From NCBI GenBank assembly GCA_052380005.1, contig JBQTCJ010000005.1: a stretch of 64,000 bases of DNA. One strand, written 5' to 3'. The notes below the pieces were generated by a model that saw only the letters and a list, made by a program, of their open reading frames with translations, made no database searches and was not told where the DNA came from. The translations under genes were made by a program, and so were the position numbers. Source of the DNA: Salinarimonas sp052380005. Lineage in GTDB: Bacteria > Pseudomonadota > Alphaproteobacteria > Rhizobiales > Beijerinckiaceae. Positions 44,360 to 55,100 of the stretch are shown piece by piece (the stretch's first letter is position 1; the number at the start of each line of letters is the position of its first letter).

Positions 44360-47160
44360 GAGGCCGCCTTGCGCGCCCGCGGCGGAGCCTCGGCGACGTC
44401 CGCCGAGCCGGCCTTCTTCGCGGCCGGCTTCTTCGGGGCGGCGGCCTTCTTGGCGGGAGCCTTCTTGGCGGGAGCCTTCTCGGCGGGAGCCGCCTTGGCT
44501 GCAGCCTTCTTGGCCGCCGGCTTCTTCGCGGGCGCCTCTCCGTCGGCGTCCGCCTTCTTGCGCGAGGTCTTCGCCGCGCCCGCCTTGCTCCCCGCGGACT
44601 TGCCGCCGGCCCCCTTGCGCGCGGACGCCTTCTTCGTCCCGCCGGCGGCGCGGCGCGCCTCCAGCAGCGGCAGCGCCTCGGCGAGGGTGACGGCGTCGGC
44701 CTCCATGTCCTTGGGCAGCGTGGCGTTGGTCTTGCCGTCGGTGACGTAGGCGCCGTAGCGGCCGGCCTTGACCACGATGGGCTTGCCGCTCGCGGGATCG
44801 TCGCCGAGCGTGCGCCCGGGATCGCCGCCGCCGCGCCGCCCGCCGGCGCCGCTCTCCTTGGCGACGATCAGGTCGATCGCCCGGTTGGCGCCGATCTCGA
44901 GCACGTCGTCGTCGCGCCCGAGCGAGGCGTAGGTCTTGCCGTGCTGGACGTAGGGGCCGAAGCGGCCGATGCCGGCCTTGATAGGCTCGCCGCTCTCGGG
45001 ATGCTTCGCCACCTCGCGGGGCAGCGAGAGCAGCGCGAGCGCCTTCTCGAGGTCGACGGCGGCGGGCGTCATCCCTTTCGGCAGCGAGGAGCGCTTGGGC
45101 TTCACGTCGCCCTCCGCCTCGCCGAGCTGGATGAACGGCCCGAAGCGCCCGTCGCGCAGCGTAACGTCGAGGCCGGTTCCCGGGTCCTTGCCGAGCACCC
45201 GCGTGCCCGGCTGCCCGCCCTCGGCGTCCCCCTCCGCCGCGGCGGCGGAGAGCTGGCGGGTGTAGCGGCACTCGGGATAGTTCGAGCAGCCGATGAAGGA
45301 GCCGAACTTGCCGAGCTTGAGCGACAGCTGGCCGTCGCCGCAGGAGGGGCAGGCGCGCGGGCTCGATCCGTCCGCCTTGGGCGGGAAGATGTGCGGGGCG
45401 AGGTAGTCGTTGAGCGCGTCGAGCACCTGCGTCGTGCGCAGTTCCTTGGTGTCGCCCACCGCCGCCGAGAAGTCCCGCCAGAAGTCGCGCAGCACCTGCT
45501 TCCAGTCGATCTCGTGGTTCGAGATGCGATCGAGCTGCTCCTCCAGCGCGGCGGTGAAGTCGTACTCCACGTAGCGCTTGAAGAAGGCCTCGAGGAAGGC
45601 GATGACGATCCGGCCCTTGTCGTGGGCGTGCAGCCGCTTCTTGTCGAGCGTGACGTACTCGCGGTCCTTGAGCACCTGCAGGATCGACGCGTAGGTCGAG
45701 GGCCGGCCGATGCCCAGCTCCTCCATGCGCTTGACGAGGCTCGCCTCGGAGTAGCGCGGCGGCGGCTCGGTGAAGTGCTGCGTCGCGGCGATGCGCTCGC
45801 GCTTGAGGGGATCGCCGGCGGCCATCGGCGGCAGGCGGCCGGACTCCTCGTCCTCCTCGTCGTCGCGGCCCTCCTGGTAGAGGGTGAGGAAGCCGTCGAA
45901 CTTCACCACCTGGCCGGTGGCGCGCAGATCGAGGACGCGCGGGCCGACCGAGGCTGCGATGTCCGCGGTGGTGCGCTCGAGCTGGGCGGATTCCATCTGC
46001 GAGGCGATGGTGCGCACCCAGATCAGCTCGTAGAGCCGCGCCTGCTCGGCGTCGAGGTAGCGCGTTACCTGCTTGGGCAGGCGGCCCATGTCGGTGGGGC
46101 GCACGGCCTCGTGCGCTTCCTGGGCGTTCTTGGCCTTGGTCGTGTACTTGCGCGGCACGTCCGGCACGTAGCGATCGCCGAACTCGCGGCCGATCACCGC
46201 ACGGGCGGCGCGTACCGCCTCCGGCGCCATGTCGACGCCGTCGGTTCGCATGTAGGTGATGAGGCCCACCGTCTCGCCGCCGATCTCGACGCCCTCGTAG
46301 AGCCGCTGGGCGACGCGCATCGTCTGCGCCGGCGCCATTCCGAGCTTGCGCGAGGCCTCCTGCTGGAGCGTCGAGGTCGTGAAGGGCGGCTGCGGGTGGC
46401 GCTTGGCGGGCTTGGCCTCGATCGTGGAGACCGCGAAGGTGGCGAGGTCGAGATCCTTCTTGAAGCGCTCGGCGTCCTCGCCGTTGCCGATGTCGAGACG
46501 CGTGATCTTCTTGCCGTCGGCGCCGACGAGGCGGGCGTCGAAGACGCCGCCGTCCTTGGTCGCGAGGGTGGCGACGAGGGACCAGTACTCGCGCGCGACG
46601 AAGCTCTCGATCTCGCGCTCGCGGTCGCAGACGAGGCGCAGCGCCACCGACTGCACGCGCCCCGCCGAGCGCGAGCCCGGCAGCTTGCGCCAGAGCACCG
46701 GCGAGAGCGTGAAGCCGACGAGGTAGTCGAGCGCGCGGCGCGCGAGATAGGCGTCGACCAGCGCCTGGTCGATCTCGCGCGGCGCCCGCATGGCGGCGGC
46801 CACCGAATCCTTGGTGATGGCGTTGAAGGTGACGCGCTCGATCGGCACGCCCTTGAGGACGCGCTTGGCGTTGAGCGCCTCCAGCACGTGCCAGGAGATC
46901 GCCTCGCCCTCGCGATCCGGGTCGGTGGCGAGGATGAGCTTGTCGGCGCCCTTCACGGCCCGTGCGATCTCGGAGAGCCGCTTCGCGCCGCGGTCCTCGA
47001 GCTCCCAGAGCATGTGGAAGTCGTTCTCCGGGTCCACGGAGCCGTCCTTGGCCGGCAGGTCGCGGATGTGGCCGAAGCTCGCCAGGACCTCGTAGTCCCG
47101 GCCGAGATACTTGTTTATCGTCTTGGCCTTGGCGGGCGACTCGACGACGACGACTTTCAT
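44356..47160 (-). CDS. topA: DNA topoisomerase I
   Basis: This 934-residue type IA enzyme relaxes negative supercoils. TOPRIM: VVVESPAKAKTINKYLGRDY at the start and ATDPDREGEAISWHVLE near 110. The active Tyr is in GLITYMRTDG at about residue 303. One genuine Cys4 zinc ribbon (CPSCGDGQLSLKLGKFGSFIGCSNYPEC) is followed by three ribbon-like repeats that have lost their cysteines (GRFGPFI, GRFGPYV, GRYGAYV cores), then a Lys/Ala-rich tail of about 90 residues, a common alphaproteobacterial DNA-binding extension. Confidence 0.97.
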   Translation of the reverse strand: MKVVVVESPAKAKTINKYLGRDYEVLASFGHIRDLPAKDGSVDPENDFHMLWELEDRGAKRLSEIARAVKGADKLILATDPDREGEAISWHVLEALNAKRVLKGVPIERVTFNAITKDSVAAAMRAPREIDQALVDAYLARRALDYLVGFTLSPVLWRKLPGSRSAGRVQSVALRLVCDREREIESFVAREYWSLVATLATKDGGVFDARLVGADGKKITRLDIGNGEDAERFKKDLDLATFAVSTIEAKPAKRHPQPPFTTSTLQQEASRKLGMAPAQTMRVAQRLYEGVEIGGETVGLITYMRTDGVDMAPEAVRAARAVIGREFGDRYVPDVPRKYTTKAKNAQEAHEAVRPTDMGRLPKQVTRYLDAEQARLYELIWVRTIASQMESAQLERTTADIAASVGPRVLDLRATGQVVKFDGFLTLYQEGRDDEEDEESGRLPPMAAGDPLKRERIAATQHFTEPPPRYSEASLVKRMEELGIGRPSTYASILQVLKDREYVTLDKKRLHAHDKGRIVIAFLEAFFKRYVEYDFTAALEEQLDRISNHEIDWKQVLRDFWRDFSAAVGDTKELRTTQVLDALNDYLAPHIFPPKADGSSPRACPSCGDGQLSLKLGKFGSFIGCSNYPECRYTRQLSAAAAEGDAEGGQPGTRVLGKDPGTGLDVTLRDGRFGPFIQLGEAEGDVKPKRSSLPKGMTPAAVDLEKALALLSLPREVAKHPESGEPIKAGIGRFGPYVQHGKTYASLGRDDDVLEIGANRAIDLIVAKESGAGGRRGGGDPGRTLGDDPASGKPIVVKAGRYGAYVTDGKTNATLPKDMEADAVTLAEALPLLEARRAAGGTKKASARKGAGGKSAGSKAGAAKTSRKKADADGEAPAKKPAAKKAAAKAAPAEKAPAKKAPAKKAAAPKKPAAKKAGSADVAEAPPRARKAAS

Positions 47161-47290
47161 CGAATGGGATTCCCGGACGGGCGCGGCGGAGACGGTGCGC
47201 GCGCCGCCGCAGCCCCTGGGCGACGACGCGAAGGGTCTAAGTGGGCGAGCGCGGCGGCGCTGTCAAATCGGGCGAGGCTCGGACTTGCCC

Positions 47291-48034
47291 TCACCCCGGC
47301 GGCTGCGCATCGATGACGCGGTCGGTCGGGAAGTCGTAGATCCGGCCGGTCTCGGACCAGGAGGGCAGGGCGAGCGCGAGGATCTTGGGCGCGAGGTCCT
47401 CGGGGGTCGGGAGCGTCAGCGGGTCCTCGCCGGGCATGGCCGAGGCGCGCATGCGGGTGCGCAGCGGGCCGGGGTTCACCAGCATCACCTTGACCGCCGA
47501 GATGTTGCGGATCTCGTCCGCCCAGGTCCGCGCCAGCACCTCGAGCCCGGCCTTCGAGACGCCGTAGGGGCCCCAGTAGGCCTTCGCCTTGTGGGCGGCG
47601 CCCGACGTGACGAAGATCGCCCGGCCGGCGTCGGAGGCGCGCAGCAGCGGGTCCAGCGAGCGGATCAGCCGCCAGTTGGCGGTGAGGTTCACCGTCATCA
47701 CCGCGTCCCAGGTGCCCTGGTCGACCTGGTTGATCGGCGCGAGCTGGCCGAGCAGGCCGGCATTGCCGAAGAGCACGTCGACCTTGCCGTGACGCTCGTG
47801 GAGTGCGCCGCCGAGCCGGTCGAGCGCGTCGAGGTCCTTCAGGTCGAGGGGAACCAGCGTGGCGCTCGCGCCCGCCGCGCGGATCTCGTCGTCGAGCTCC
47901 TCGAGCGCGCCCTGCGTGCGGGCGATCGCCACGATGTGCGCGCCGGCGCGGGCGAATTCCAGCGCCGCCGCGCGGCCGATGCCGCGCGATGCGCCCGTGA
48001 CGACGGCGATGCGGCCCTCGAGCGGCTTGTCCAT
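47291..48034 (-). CDS. SDR-family oxidoreductase
   Basis: This 247-residue classical short-chain dehydrogenase has the cofactor loop VVTGASRGIGRAAALEFA (about 11-28), LFGNAGLLG (NAG motif), Ser in VTSGAAH and YGVSKAG as catalytic Tyr-Lys. It resembles YciK-like members found beside purF in Hyphomicrobiales. Substrate unknown. It starts 16 bases after the purF stop and is probably cotranscribed. Confidence 0.88.
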   Translation of the reverse strand: MDKPLEGRIAVVTGASRGIGRAAALEFARAGAHIVAIARTQGALEELDDEIRAAGASATLVPLDLKDLDALDRLGGALHERHGKVDVLFGNAGLLGQLAPINQVDQGTWDAVMTVNLTANWRLIRSLDPLLRASDAGRAIFVTSGAAHKAKAYWGPYGVSKAGLEVLARTWADEIRNISAVKVMLVNPGPLRTRMRASAMPGEDPLTLPTPEDLAPKILALALPSWSETGRIYDFPTDRVIDAQPPG

Positions 48035-48050
48035 GCCGATACCCCCCTGT

Positions 48051-49535
48051 TCAGTCGGCTTCGGCGAGCAGCGCTAGGCGCTTGGGCGACTCGATGCCGA
48101 GATCGGTCAGGCCCGTCGGGTACTCGCCGGTGAAGCAATGGTCGGTGAATTGCGGCCGGTCGGGATTGCGGCCGGCGAAGCCGAGCGCACGGTAGAGCCC
48201 GTCGATCGACAGGAAGGCGAGGCTGTCGGCGCCGATGTACTCGCGCATCGCCTCGAGGTCGTGCGTCGCCGCGAGCAGCTTGTCGCGCTCGGGCGTGTCG
48301 ATGCCGTAGAAGTCGGGGTGCTTGATCGGCGGGCTCGCGATGCGGAAGTGCACCTCCTTGGCGCCCGCCTCGCGCATCATGCGCACGATCTTCACCGAGG
48401 TCGTGCCGCGCACGAGCGAGTCGTCGACGAGGATGATGCGCTTGCCGGCGATGACGCCGCGATTGGCCGAGTGTTTCATGCGCACGCCGAGCTCGCGCAC
48501 CGATTGCGTCGGCTGGATGAAAGTGCGCCCGACGTAGTGGTTGCGGATGATGCCCATCTCGAAGGGCACGCCGGAGGCCTGGGCGTAGCCGATCGCCGCC
48601 GGCACGCCGGAATCGGGCACGGGCACCACGACGTCGACGTCGGCGGGCGCCTCGGCGGCGAGCTGGGCGCCGAGGTTCTTGCGCGCCTCGTAGACGCTCT
48701 TGCCGTTCACGATCGAATCGGGGCGGGCGAAGTAGATGTACTCGAACACGCAGGGGCGCTCGGGCACCGTGGGGAAGGGCCGCAGGCTCTCGATGCCGTC
48801 CTCTGTCACCACCACGACCTCGCCGGCCTCGACGTCGCGCACGAAGCGCGCGCCGATGATGTCCAGCGCGCAGGTCTCGGAGGCGAGGATGAACCGCCCG
48901 TCGAGCTCGCCGATGACGAGCGGGCGGATGCCGAACGGATCGCGCGCGCCGATCAGCTTCTTGTTCGACAGGCAGACCAGCGCGTAGGCGCCCTCGAGCG
49001 CGCGGAGCGCATCGAGGAAGCGCTCGACGATGCGCGGCTTGCGCGAGCGGGCGAGCAGCTGGAGGATCACCTCGGTGTCGGTGGTCGACTGGCAGATGGC
49101 GCCCTCGCGGATCAGCGCGCGGCGCAGGGTCAGGCCGTTCGTTAGGTTGCCGTTGTGGGCGACCGCGAAGCCGCCGGCGTCGAGCTCGGCGAAGAGCGGC
49201 TGGACGTTGCGCATCACCGTCTCGCCGGTGGTGGAGTACCGTACGTGGCCGATGGCGTTGCGCCCGGTCAGCCGCTCGATGACGTCGCGCTGCGAGAACG
49301 AGTCGCCCACGAGCCCGAGCTTGCGCTCGGCGTGGAAGCGCGCGCCGTCGAAGGTGACGATGCCCGCCGCTTCCTGGCCGCGATGCTGGAGCGCGTGCAG
49401 GCCGAGTGCCGTGATCGCGGCGGCGTCCGGATGGCCGAAGATGCCGAAGACGCCGCATTCCTCGCGCAGCGTGTCGCCGTCGAGATCGTCGTCGCGGGAA
49501 ACGGCGCGGGAAACGGGATGAGATTCGCTGAGCAT
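48051..49535 (-). CDS. purF: Amidophosphoribosyltransferase
   Basis: This 494-residue enzyme carries out the first committed step of purine synthesis (PRPP + glutamine). The catalytic Cys is residue 27 (REECGVFGIFGHPD), so a 26-residue propeptide must be removed. Glutaminase segments HRGQEAAGI and HNGNLTN, and the PRPP loop ILVDDSLVRGTTSVKIV, are intact. It follows cvpA by 131 bases, the widely conserved cvpA-purF neighbourhood. Confidence 0.97.
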   Translation of the reverse strand: MLSESHPVSRAVSRDDDLDGDTLREECGVFGIFGHPDAAAITALGLHALQHRGQEAAGIVTFDGARFHAERKLGLVGDSFSQRDVIERLTGRNAIGHVRYSTTGETVMRNVQPLFAELDAGGFAVAHNGNLTNGLTLRRALIREGAICQSTTDTEVILQLLARSRKPRIVERFLDALRALEGAYALVCLSNKKLIGARDPFGIRPLVIGELDGRFILASETCALDIIGARFVRDVEAGEVVVVTEDGIESLRPFPTVPERPCVFEYIYFARPDSIVNGKSVYEARKNLGAQLAAEAPADVDVVVPVPDSGVPAAIGYAQASGVPFEMGIIRNHYVGRTFIQPTQSVRELGVRMKHSANRGVIAGKRIILVDDSLVRGTTSVKIVRMMREAGAKEVHFRIASPPIKHPDFYGIDTPERDKLLAATHDLEAMREYIGADSLAFLSIDGLYRALGFAGRNPDRPQFTDHCFTGEYPTGLTDLGIESPKRLALLAEAD

Positions 49536-49666
49536 GGCGGATCCTCGGGCGATCGTGCGGGGGCGTCGGGTGCGCGGCGCGGGGGGACGGGAACACCGGA
49601 GCGGAAACGGGAGCGCCCGCGCCGACCCGAGATGGGAGCGCGGGAGCGTTTCGGGTAGGCCCGGCC

Positions 49667-50230
49667 TCAGCTGCGGTCGGGCAGGGCCGGATCGGCCGGC
49701 TCGCTCGGGTCGCCCTCCACCCGCGGCGTGCGGAACTGCTGGAGCACGCCCTCGGGGTCCTCGGGCATCATCGCGATGAGCGAATCGCCGGTGGACTGGA
49801 GCAGCGCGCGGGTGCGGGCGGTCTCCGCCCACTCGGGCATCTGGCCCTGCACCAGCCAGGCGAAGAACACCCAGCCAATGACGCAGATCAGGAAGCCGCG
49901 CGCGGCGCCGAACACGAAGCCGAGCGTCCGGTCGAGGGGGCCGATGCGGGAATCGAGGATGAAGTCGGACAGCTTCACCGTGATCAGCGAGACGATGATC
50001 AGGGTGAGGATGAAGATGCCCGCGATGGCCGCGACGAGCGCGATCGTGGCGTTGGCGATGTAGTCCTGCGCGAGCGGCAGCGCGATCGGGTGCAGGAACC
50101 ACGCGGCGGCGGCCGCGGTCACCCAGGCGACGATGGCCAGCACCTCGCGGGTGAAGCCGCGCACCATGGCGAGGAGGGCCGATATCAGGACGACGCCGAT
50201 GACGACCAGGTCGAGGATGGGTACGGACAT
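49667..50230 (-). CDS. cvpA: CvpA family membrane protein
   Basis: This 187-residue inner-membrane protein has four helices in the first 125 residues and the CvpA start LDLVVIGVVLISALLAMVRGFTREVL. It is required for colicin V release in E. coli; the general role is unclear. The C-terminal tail is acidic and Pro-rich. Located between radA and purF. Confidence 0.93.
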   Translation of the reverse strand: MSVPILDLVVIGVVLISALLAMVRGFTREVLAIVAWVTAAAAAWFLHPIALPLAQDYIANATIALVAAIAGIFILTLIIVSLITVKLSDFILDSRIGPLDRTLGFVFGAARGFLICVIGWVFFAWLVQGQMPEWAETARTRALLQSTGDSLIAMMPEDPEGVLQQFRTPRVEGDPSEPADPALPDRS

Positions 50231-50321
50231 GATCTCGCGGGCCTGAGGGCGAAATGAGTCGTTTCGACGGCGCCGCCGTCTCGCGTCTGGGCAAAGCGTA
50301 TAGCCGACGATTTCACGCCCG

Positions 50322-51734
<1,413 letters not shown>

Positions 51735-51735
51735 G

Positions 51736-52914
51736 TCAGCGCGCCGCCCCGCCGCCGTCGCCCACGTAGACGCGGCGGTAGCGATCGCCGAGCCCGGTGA
51801 GGATCTCGTAGCCGATCGTGCCCGCACGCATCCCGACCTCGTCGATGTCGAGTCCGTCGCCGATCAGCACCGCCGTCCCGCCCCGCCGGGCGGCGGCGTC
51901 CGGCGCGTCGGTGACGTCGAGGATCGTGAGGTCCATCGAGAGGACGCCGGCGAAGGGGCAGCGCACCCCGCCGACCAGCGCCTGCCCGTAGGGCGTTCCG
52001 GCTCGGGTCTTCGCATCGGTGCCGCCCGCCGCGCGGGGGTAGCCGTCCGCATAGCCCAGCGCGAGCGTGGCGAGGCGACGGGGAGAGGGCGCCGTCCAGT
52101 GCGTGCCGTAGCCGGCGCCGGCGCCGGCGGGGACGTCGCGGACCTGCAGGATCGTCGCCTCGAGCCGGACCACCGGCCGCATCGGGTTCTCGTGATGCGG
52201 CGTGGGATTGCCGCCGTAGAGGCTGTAGCCCGGCCGCGCGAGGTCGCAGGCCGGCGCGTCGGGCAGGAACCCGCCCGAGGAGTTCGCGAACGAGGTCCGT
52301 ACCCCGGGGAAGGCCCGGATCAGCGCCCGGAAGGCCTGCGTCTGGCGGGCGTTGATCGCGTGATCGGGGTCCTCCGCCACGACGAGGTGCGTCATCAGGA
52401 GCGTCTCGCCGAGCCCTGCGAAGGCGCCCTGCGCCTGGAGCGCGAGCGCCTCCTCGACGGGGAGCCCGAGCCGGTTCATGCCGGTGTCGACGTGCAACGC
52501 CGCCGGCAGCGCCGTGCCGCCGCAAGCCTCGATCCACTCGCGCACCTCATCCGCCGATCCGAGGACGGGGCGCAGGTTCGCTGCGATCAGCTCGCCGGCG
52601 CCGCCGGGCGGCAGGCCGTCGAGGAGGTAGATCTCGGCCGTGGGATCGACCCGGCGGACGCGCCGGCCCTCGGACACCTGAGCGACGAAGAACGTCCGGC
52701 AGCCCGCCCTCGCCAGCGCCGGCACCGCGCGCTCGATCCCGGTGCCGTAGGCGTTCGCCTTGACCACCGCGGCGCAGGCGCCGTCCCGCGAGCGGTCGCG
52801 CAAGAACCGCCAGTTCGCGCCGAGCGCGTCGAGGTCGATCGTCAGCGTGGCGGCGTCCGCGCCCGGAAGGCCGTCGTCGTGCGGATCGTCCGCAGGCTCG
52901 TGGGAGATGCTCAT
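51736..52914 (-). CDS. alr: Alanine racemase
   Basis: This 392-residue PLP enzyme makes D-alanine for peptidoglycan. The PLP lysine is in AAVVKANAYGTG (near residue 52) and the opposing catalytic Tyr in AGAGYGTHWTAP (near 270); HVDTGMNRLGLP is conserved. A 20-residue acidic N-terminal extension precedes the fold. It lies between dnaB (8 bases upstream) and radA, the usual alphaproteobacterial order dnaB-alr-radA. Confidence 0.95.
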   Translation of the reverse strand: MSISHEPADDPHDDGLPGADAATLTIDLDALGANWRFLRDRSRDGACAAVVKANAYGTGIERAVPALARAGCRTFFVAQVSEGRRVRRVDPTAEIYLLDGLPPGGAGELIAANLRPVLGSADEVREWIEACGGTALPAALHVDTGMNRLGLPVEEALALQAQGAFAGLGETLLMTHLVVAEDPDHAINARQTQAFRALIRAFPGVRTSFANSSGGFLPDAPACDLARPGYSLYGGNPTPHHENPMRPVVRLEATILQVRDVPAGAGAGYGTHWTAPSPRRLATLALGYADGYPRAAGGTDAKTRAGTPYGQALVGGVRCPFAGVLSMDLTILDVTDAPDAAARRGGTAVLIGDGLDIDEVGMRAGTIGYEILTGLGDRYRRVYVGDGGGAAR

Positions 52915-52921
52915 GCGCGCC

Positions 52922-54427
52922 TCAATCGCCCATCCGCTCGGGCAGCTTGTCCTCGTCGGCGAGGTTGCCGAAGCGGGTGATGTCGGCCTGGAAGGAGAGC
53001 TGGACGGTGCCGGTGGGGCCGTGGCGCTGCTTGCCGATGATCACCTCGGCTTTGCCGTGCGCGGCGTCCATCTCCGCCTGCCACTTGAAGTGCTCCTCGG
53101 TGCCGGGCTTCGGCTCCTTGTTCTTGAGATAGTACTCGTCGCGGTAGACGAACATGACCACGTCCGCATCCTGCTCGATCGAGCCGGATTCGCGCAGGTC
53201 CGAGAGCTGCGGGCGCTTGTCGTCGCGCGACTCGACCTGGCGCGAGAGCTGGGAGAGCGCGACGATCGGCACGGCGAGCTCCTTGGCGAGCGCCTTGAGC
53301 CCCGTCGTGATCTCGGTGAGCTCCTGGACGCGATTCTCGCCCTTCTTGCCGGAGCCCGAGAGCAGCTGGAGGTAGTCGACGATGAGGATGTCGAGCCCGC
53401 GCTGGCGCTTGAGGCGGCGCGCGCGGGCCGTGAGCTGCGCGATCGAGATGCCGCCGGTCTGGTCGATGTAGAAGGGCATCTGCTGCATCTCGCGCGCGGC
53501 GTCTGTGATCCGGTAGAACTCGTCCTCGCTGATGTCGCCGCGTCGGATCTTGTAGGAGGGCACGCCCGACTGCTCGGCGATGATGCGGGTGGCGAGCTGC
53601 TCGGCCGACATCTCGAGCGAGAAGAAGCCGACGATGCCGCCGTTCACCGTCTCGAGCGTGCCGTCCTGGCGCTTCTCGTTGCGGTAGACCTTGGCGATGT
53701 TGAAGCCGATGTTCGTCACGAGCGAGGTCTTGCCCATGGCCGGGCGCCCCGCGAGGATGACGAGGTCGGACGGCTGGAGCCCGCCCATCATCCGGTCGAG
53801 GTCGACGAGGCCCGTCGAGATGCCCGACAGCTTGCCCTCGCGCTGGTAGGCCTTCGCCGCCATGTCGATGGCCGCGGTGAGCGCGTCCGTGAAGCGCTGG
53901 AAGCCGCCGTCGTAGCGCCCCGTCTCCGCGAGCGCGAAGAGCTTGCGCTCGGCCTCCTCGATCTGCTCGCGCGGGGAGCTCTCCACCGGCGCGTCGAAGG
54001 CGGTGTTGACCATGTCCTCGCCGATGCCGATCAGCTGCCGGCGGGTGGCGAGGTCGTAGATCGTGCGCCCGTAGTCGAGCGCGTTGATGATCGTCGTCGC
54101 CTCCGCGGCCAGGCGCGCGAGGTATTGCGAGACGGTGAGCCCACCGAGATCGGCGTCGCCGAGGTAGGTCTTGAGCGTGATCGGCGTCGCGACCTTGCCC
54201 GCCTTGATCAGGCTCGCGGTCACCTCGTAGATCCGCCGGTGCAGCTCCTCGTGGAAATGCTCCGGCGCGAGGAAGTCCGAGACGCGGTAATAGGCCTCGT
54301 TGTTGACGAGGATCGCGCCGATGAGCGCCTGCTCCGCCTCGACGTTCGACGGCGCGAGCCGGTACTCGCGGTCGGGCTCGTCGAGCCGCGCGACGAGGGC
54401 GGAGCCGAGGAGGGCGCCTTGGGCCAT
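52922..54427 (-). CDS. dnaB: Replicative DNA helicase DnaB
   Basis: This 501-residue helicase has an N-terminal DnaG-binding domain (APSNVEAEQALIGAILVNNEAYYRV, about 25-50), Walker A GRPAMGKTS (about 215), Walker B LDILIVDYLQLL, and the C-terminal HGPTGTVQLSF strand near 470. An insert of about 20 residues (VYRNEKRQDGTLETVNGGI) after the Walker A helix is typical of alphaproteobacteria. ATG 54427 opens MAQGALLG; a longer frame upstream is unconserved. The 235-base gap before it (54428-54662) shows no gene. Confidence 0.96.
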   Translation of the reverse strand: MAQGALLGSALVARLDEPDREYRLAPSNVEAEQALIGAILVNNEAYYRVSDFLAPEHFHEELHRRIYEVTASLIKAGKVATPITLKTYLGDADLGGLTVSQYLARLAAEATTIINALDYGRTIYDLATRRQLIGIGEDMVNTAFDAPVESSPREQIEEAERKLFALAETGRYDGGFQRFTDALTAAIDMAAKAYQREGKLSGISTGLVDLDRMMGGLQPSDLVILAGRPAMGKTSLVTNIGFNIAKVYRNEKRQDGTLETVNGGIVGFFSLEMSAEQLATRIIAEQSGVPSYKIRRGDISEDEFYRITDAAREMQQMPFYIDQTGGISIAQLTARARRLKRQRGLDILIVDYLQLLSGSGKKGENRVQELTEITTGLKALAKELAVPIVALSQLSRQVESRDDKRPQLSDLRESGSIEQDADVVMFVYRDEYYLKNKEPKPGTEEHFKWQAEMDAAHGKAEVIIGKQRHGPTGTVQLSFQADITRFGNLADEDKLPERMGD

Positions 54428-54662
54428 GATGCTCTCGTGTTCCCGAATCGTTTTCCTGTCCGGGGTCACCCTAGAGCAGCGAATGCGGCTGCGAAACGGC
54501 GCCGCGCGCATGCCGGGCGCGGCCCCGCGCAATCCCCGTTCTCCACAGCACGGCGTCCGCGCCGAACGGAGAAACGCGTCGGGGGGCTTGCCCTGGATCA
54601 AGGCGGGGTCCCGCCGCCGGCGCGTATCAGGACCCTCGCGGGGCCTGGGCGAGGGATGAGAC

Positions 54663-54938
54663 ATGACGAAGAGCGAGCGAGCGGGGGCGGGTGCCCTCCG
54701 GTTACGGGTGGAGACGCAGACCATCCTGCTCATGGAGGTGATGCGCCGCCTCGGCGTGCCTCCGGCGGACGCGCGGGACGAGGCGGCGCGCGCCGCGCAC
54801 GGGGAGGCGCAGGCGGCCTGCGACGCCTGCGCGGAGAAGGCCGCCTGCGCCTCCTTCCTCGACGGGAGCGAGCCCCTCGTCGAGCCGCCCCTGTTCTGCG
54901 CCAACGCCGACTACGTCCGCGGCGCGCGGGGGCACTGA
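54663..54938 (+). CDS. DUF6455-like cysteine-rich small protein
   Basis: This 91-residue protein fits the DUF6455 pattern: C-x2-C-x5-C (CDACAEKAAC, about 53-62), ASFLDGSEP (normally xWL), then PPLFCANADYV (FCPNA-like), about 80. The four cysteines suggest metal binding. It is divergent from dnaB and followed by the ABC exporter after 162 bases. Function unknown. Confidence 0.7.
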   Translation: MTKSERAGAGALRLRVETQTILLMEVMRRLGVPPADARDEAARAAHGEAQAACDACAEKAACASFLDGSEPLVEPPLFCANADYVRGARGH

Positions 54939-55100
54939 CCCGGCGCACGCCCTGCGGCGATTCGCGCAGCGGGCGATCCGCGCTTCCGCGACGGGCGGTC
55001 ATGGATTAACCTTTGTTCCGCACGTATTTGCCGCGCGTTCGCGTCCCCGACGACGCCATCGCGACGTCGAACGCTCACCGCGGCCGCGGATCAGGAACGC

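Noticed and set aside
44390..44660. Repeated AAK/PAKK motifs near the topA end, possibly a separate repeat locus
   Set aside because: They are codons of the Lys/Ala-rich TopA tail, in frame to the stop.
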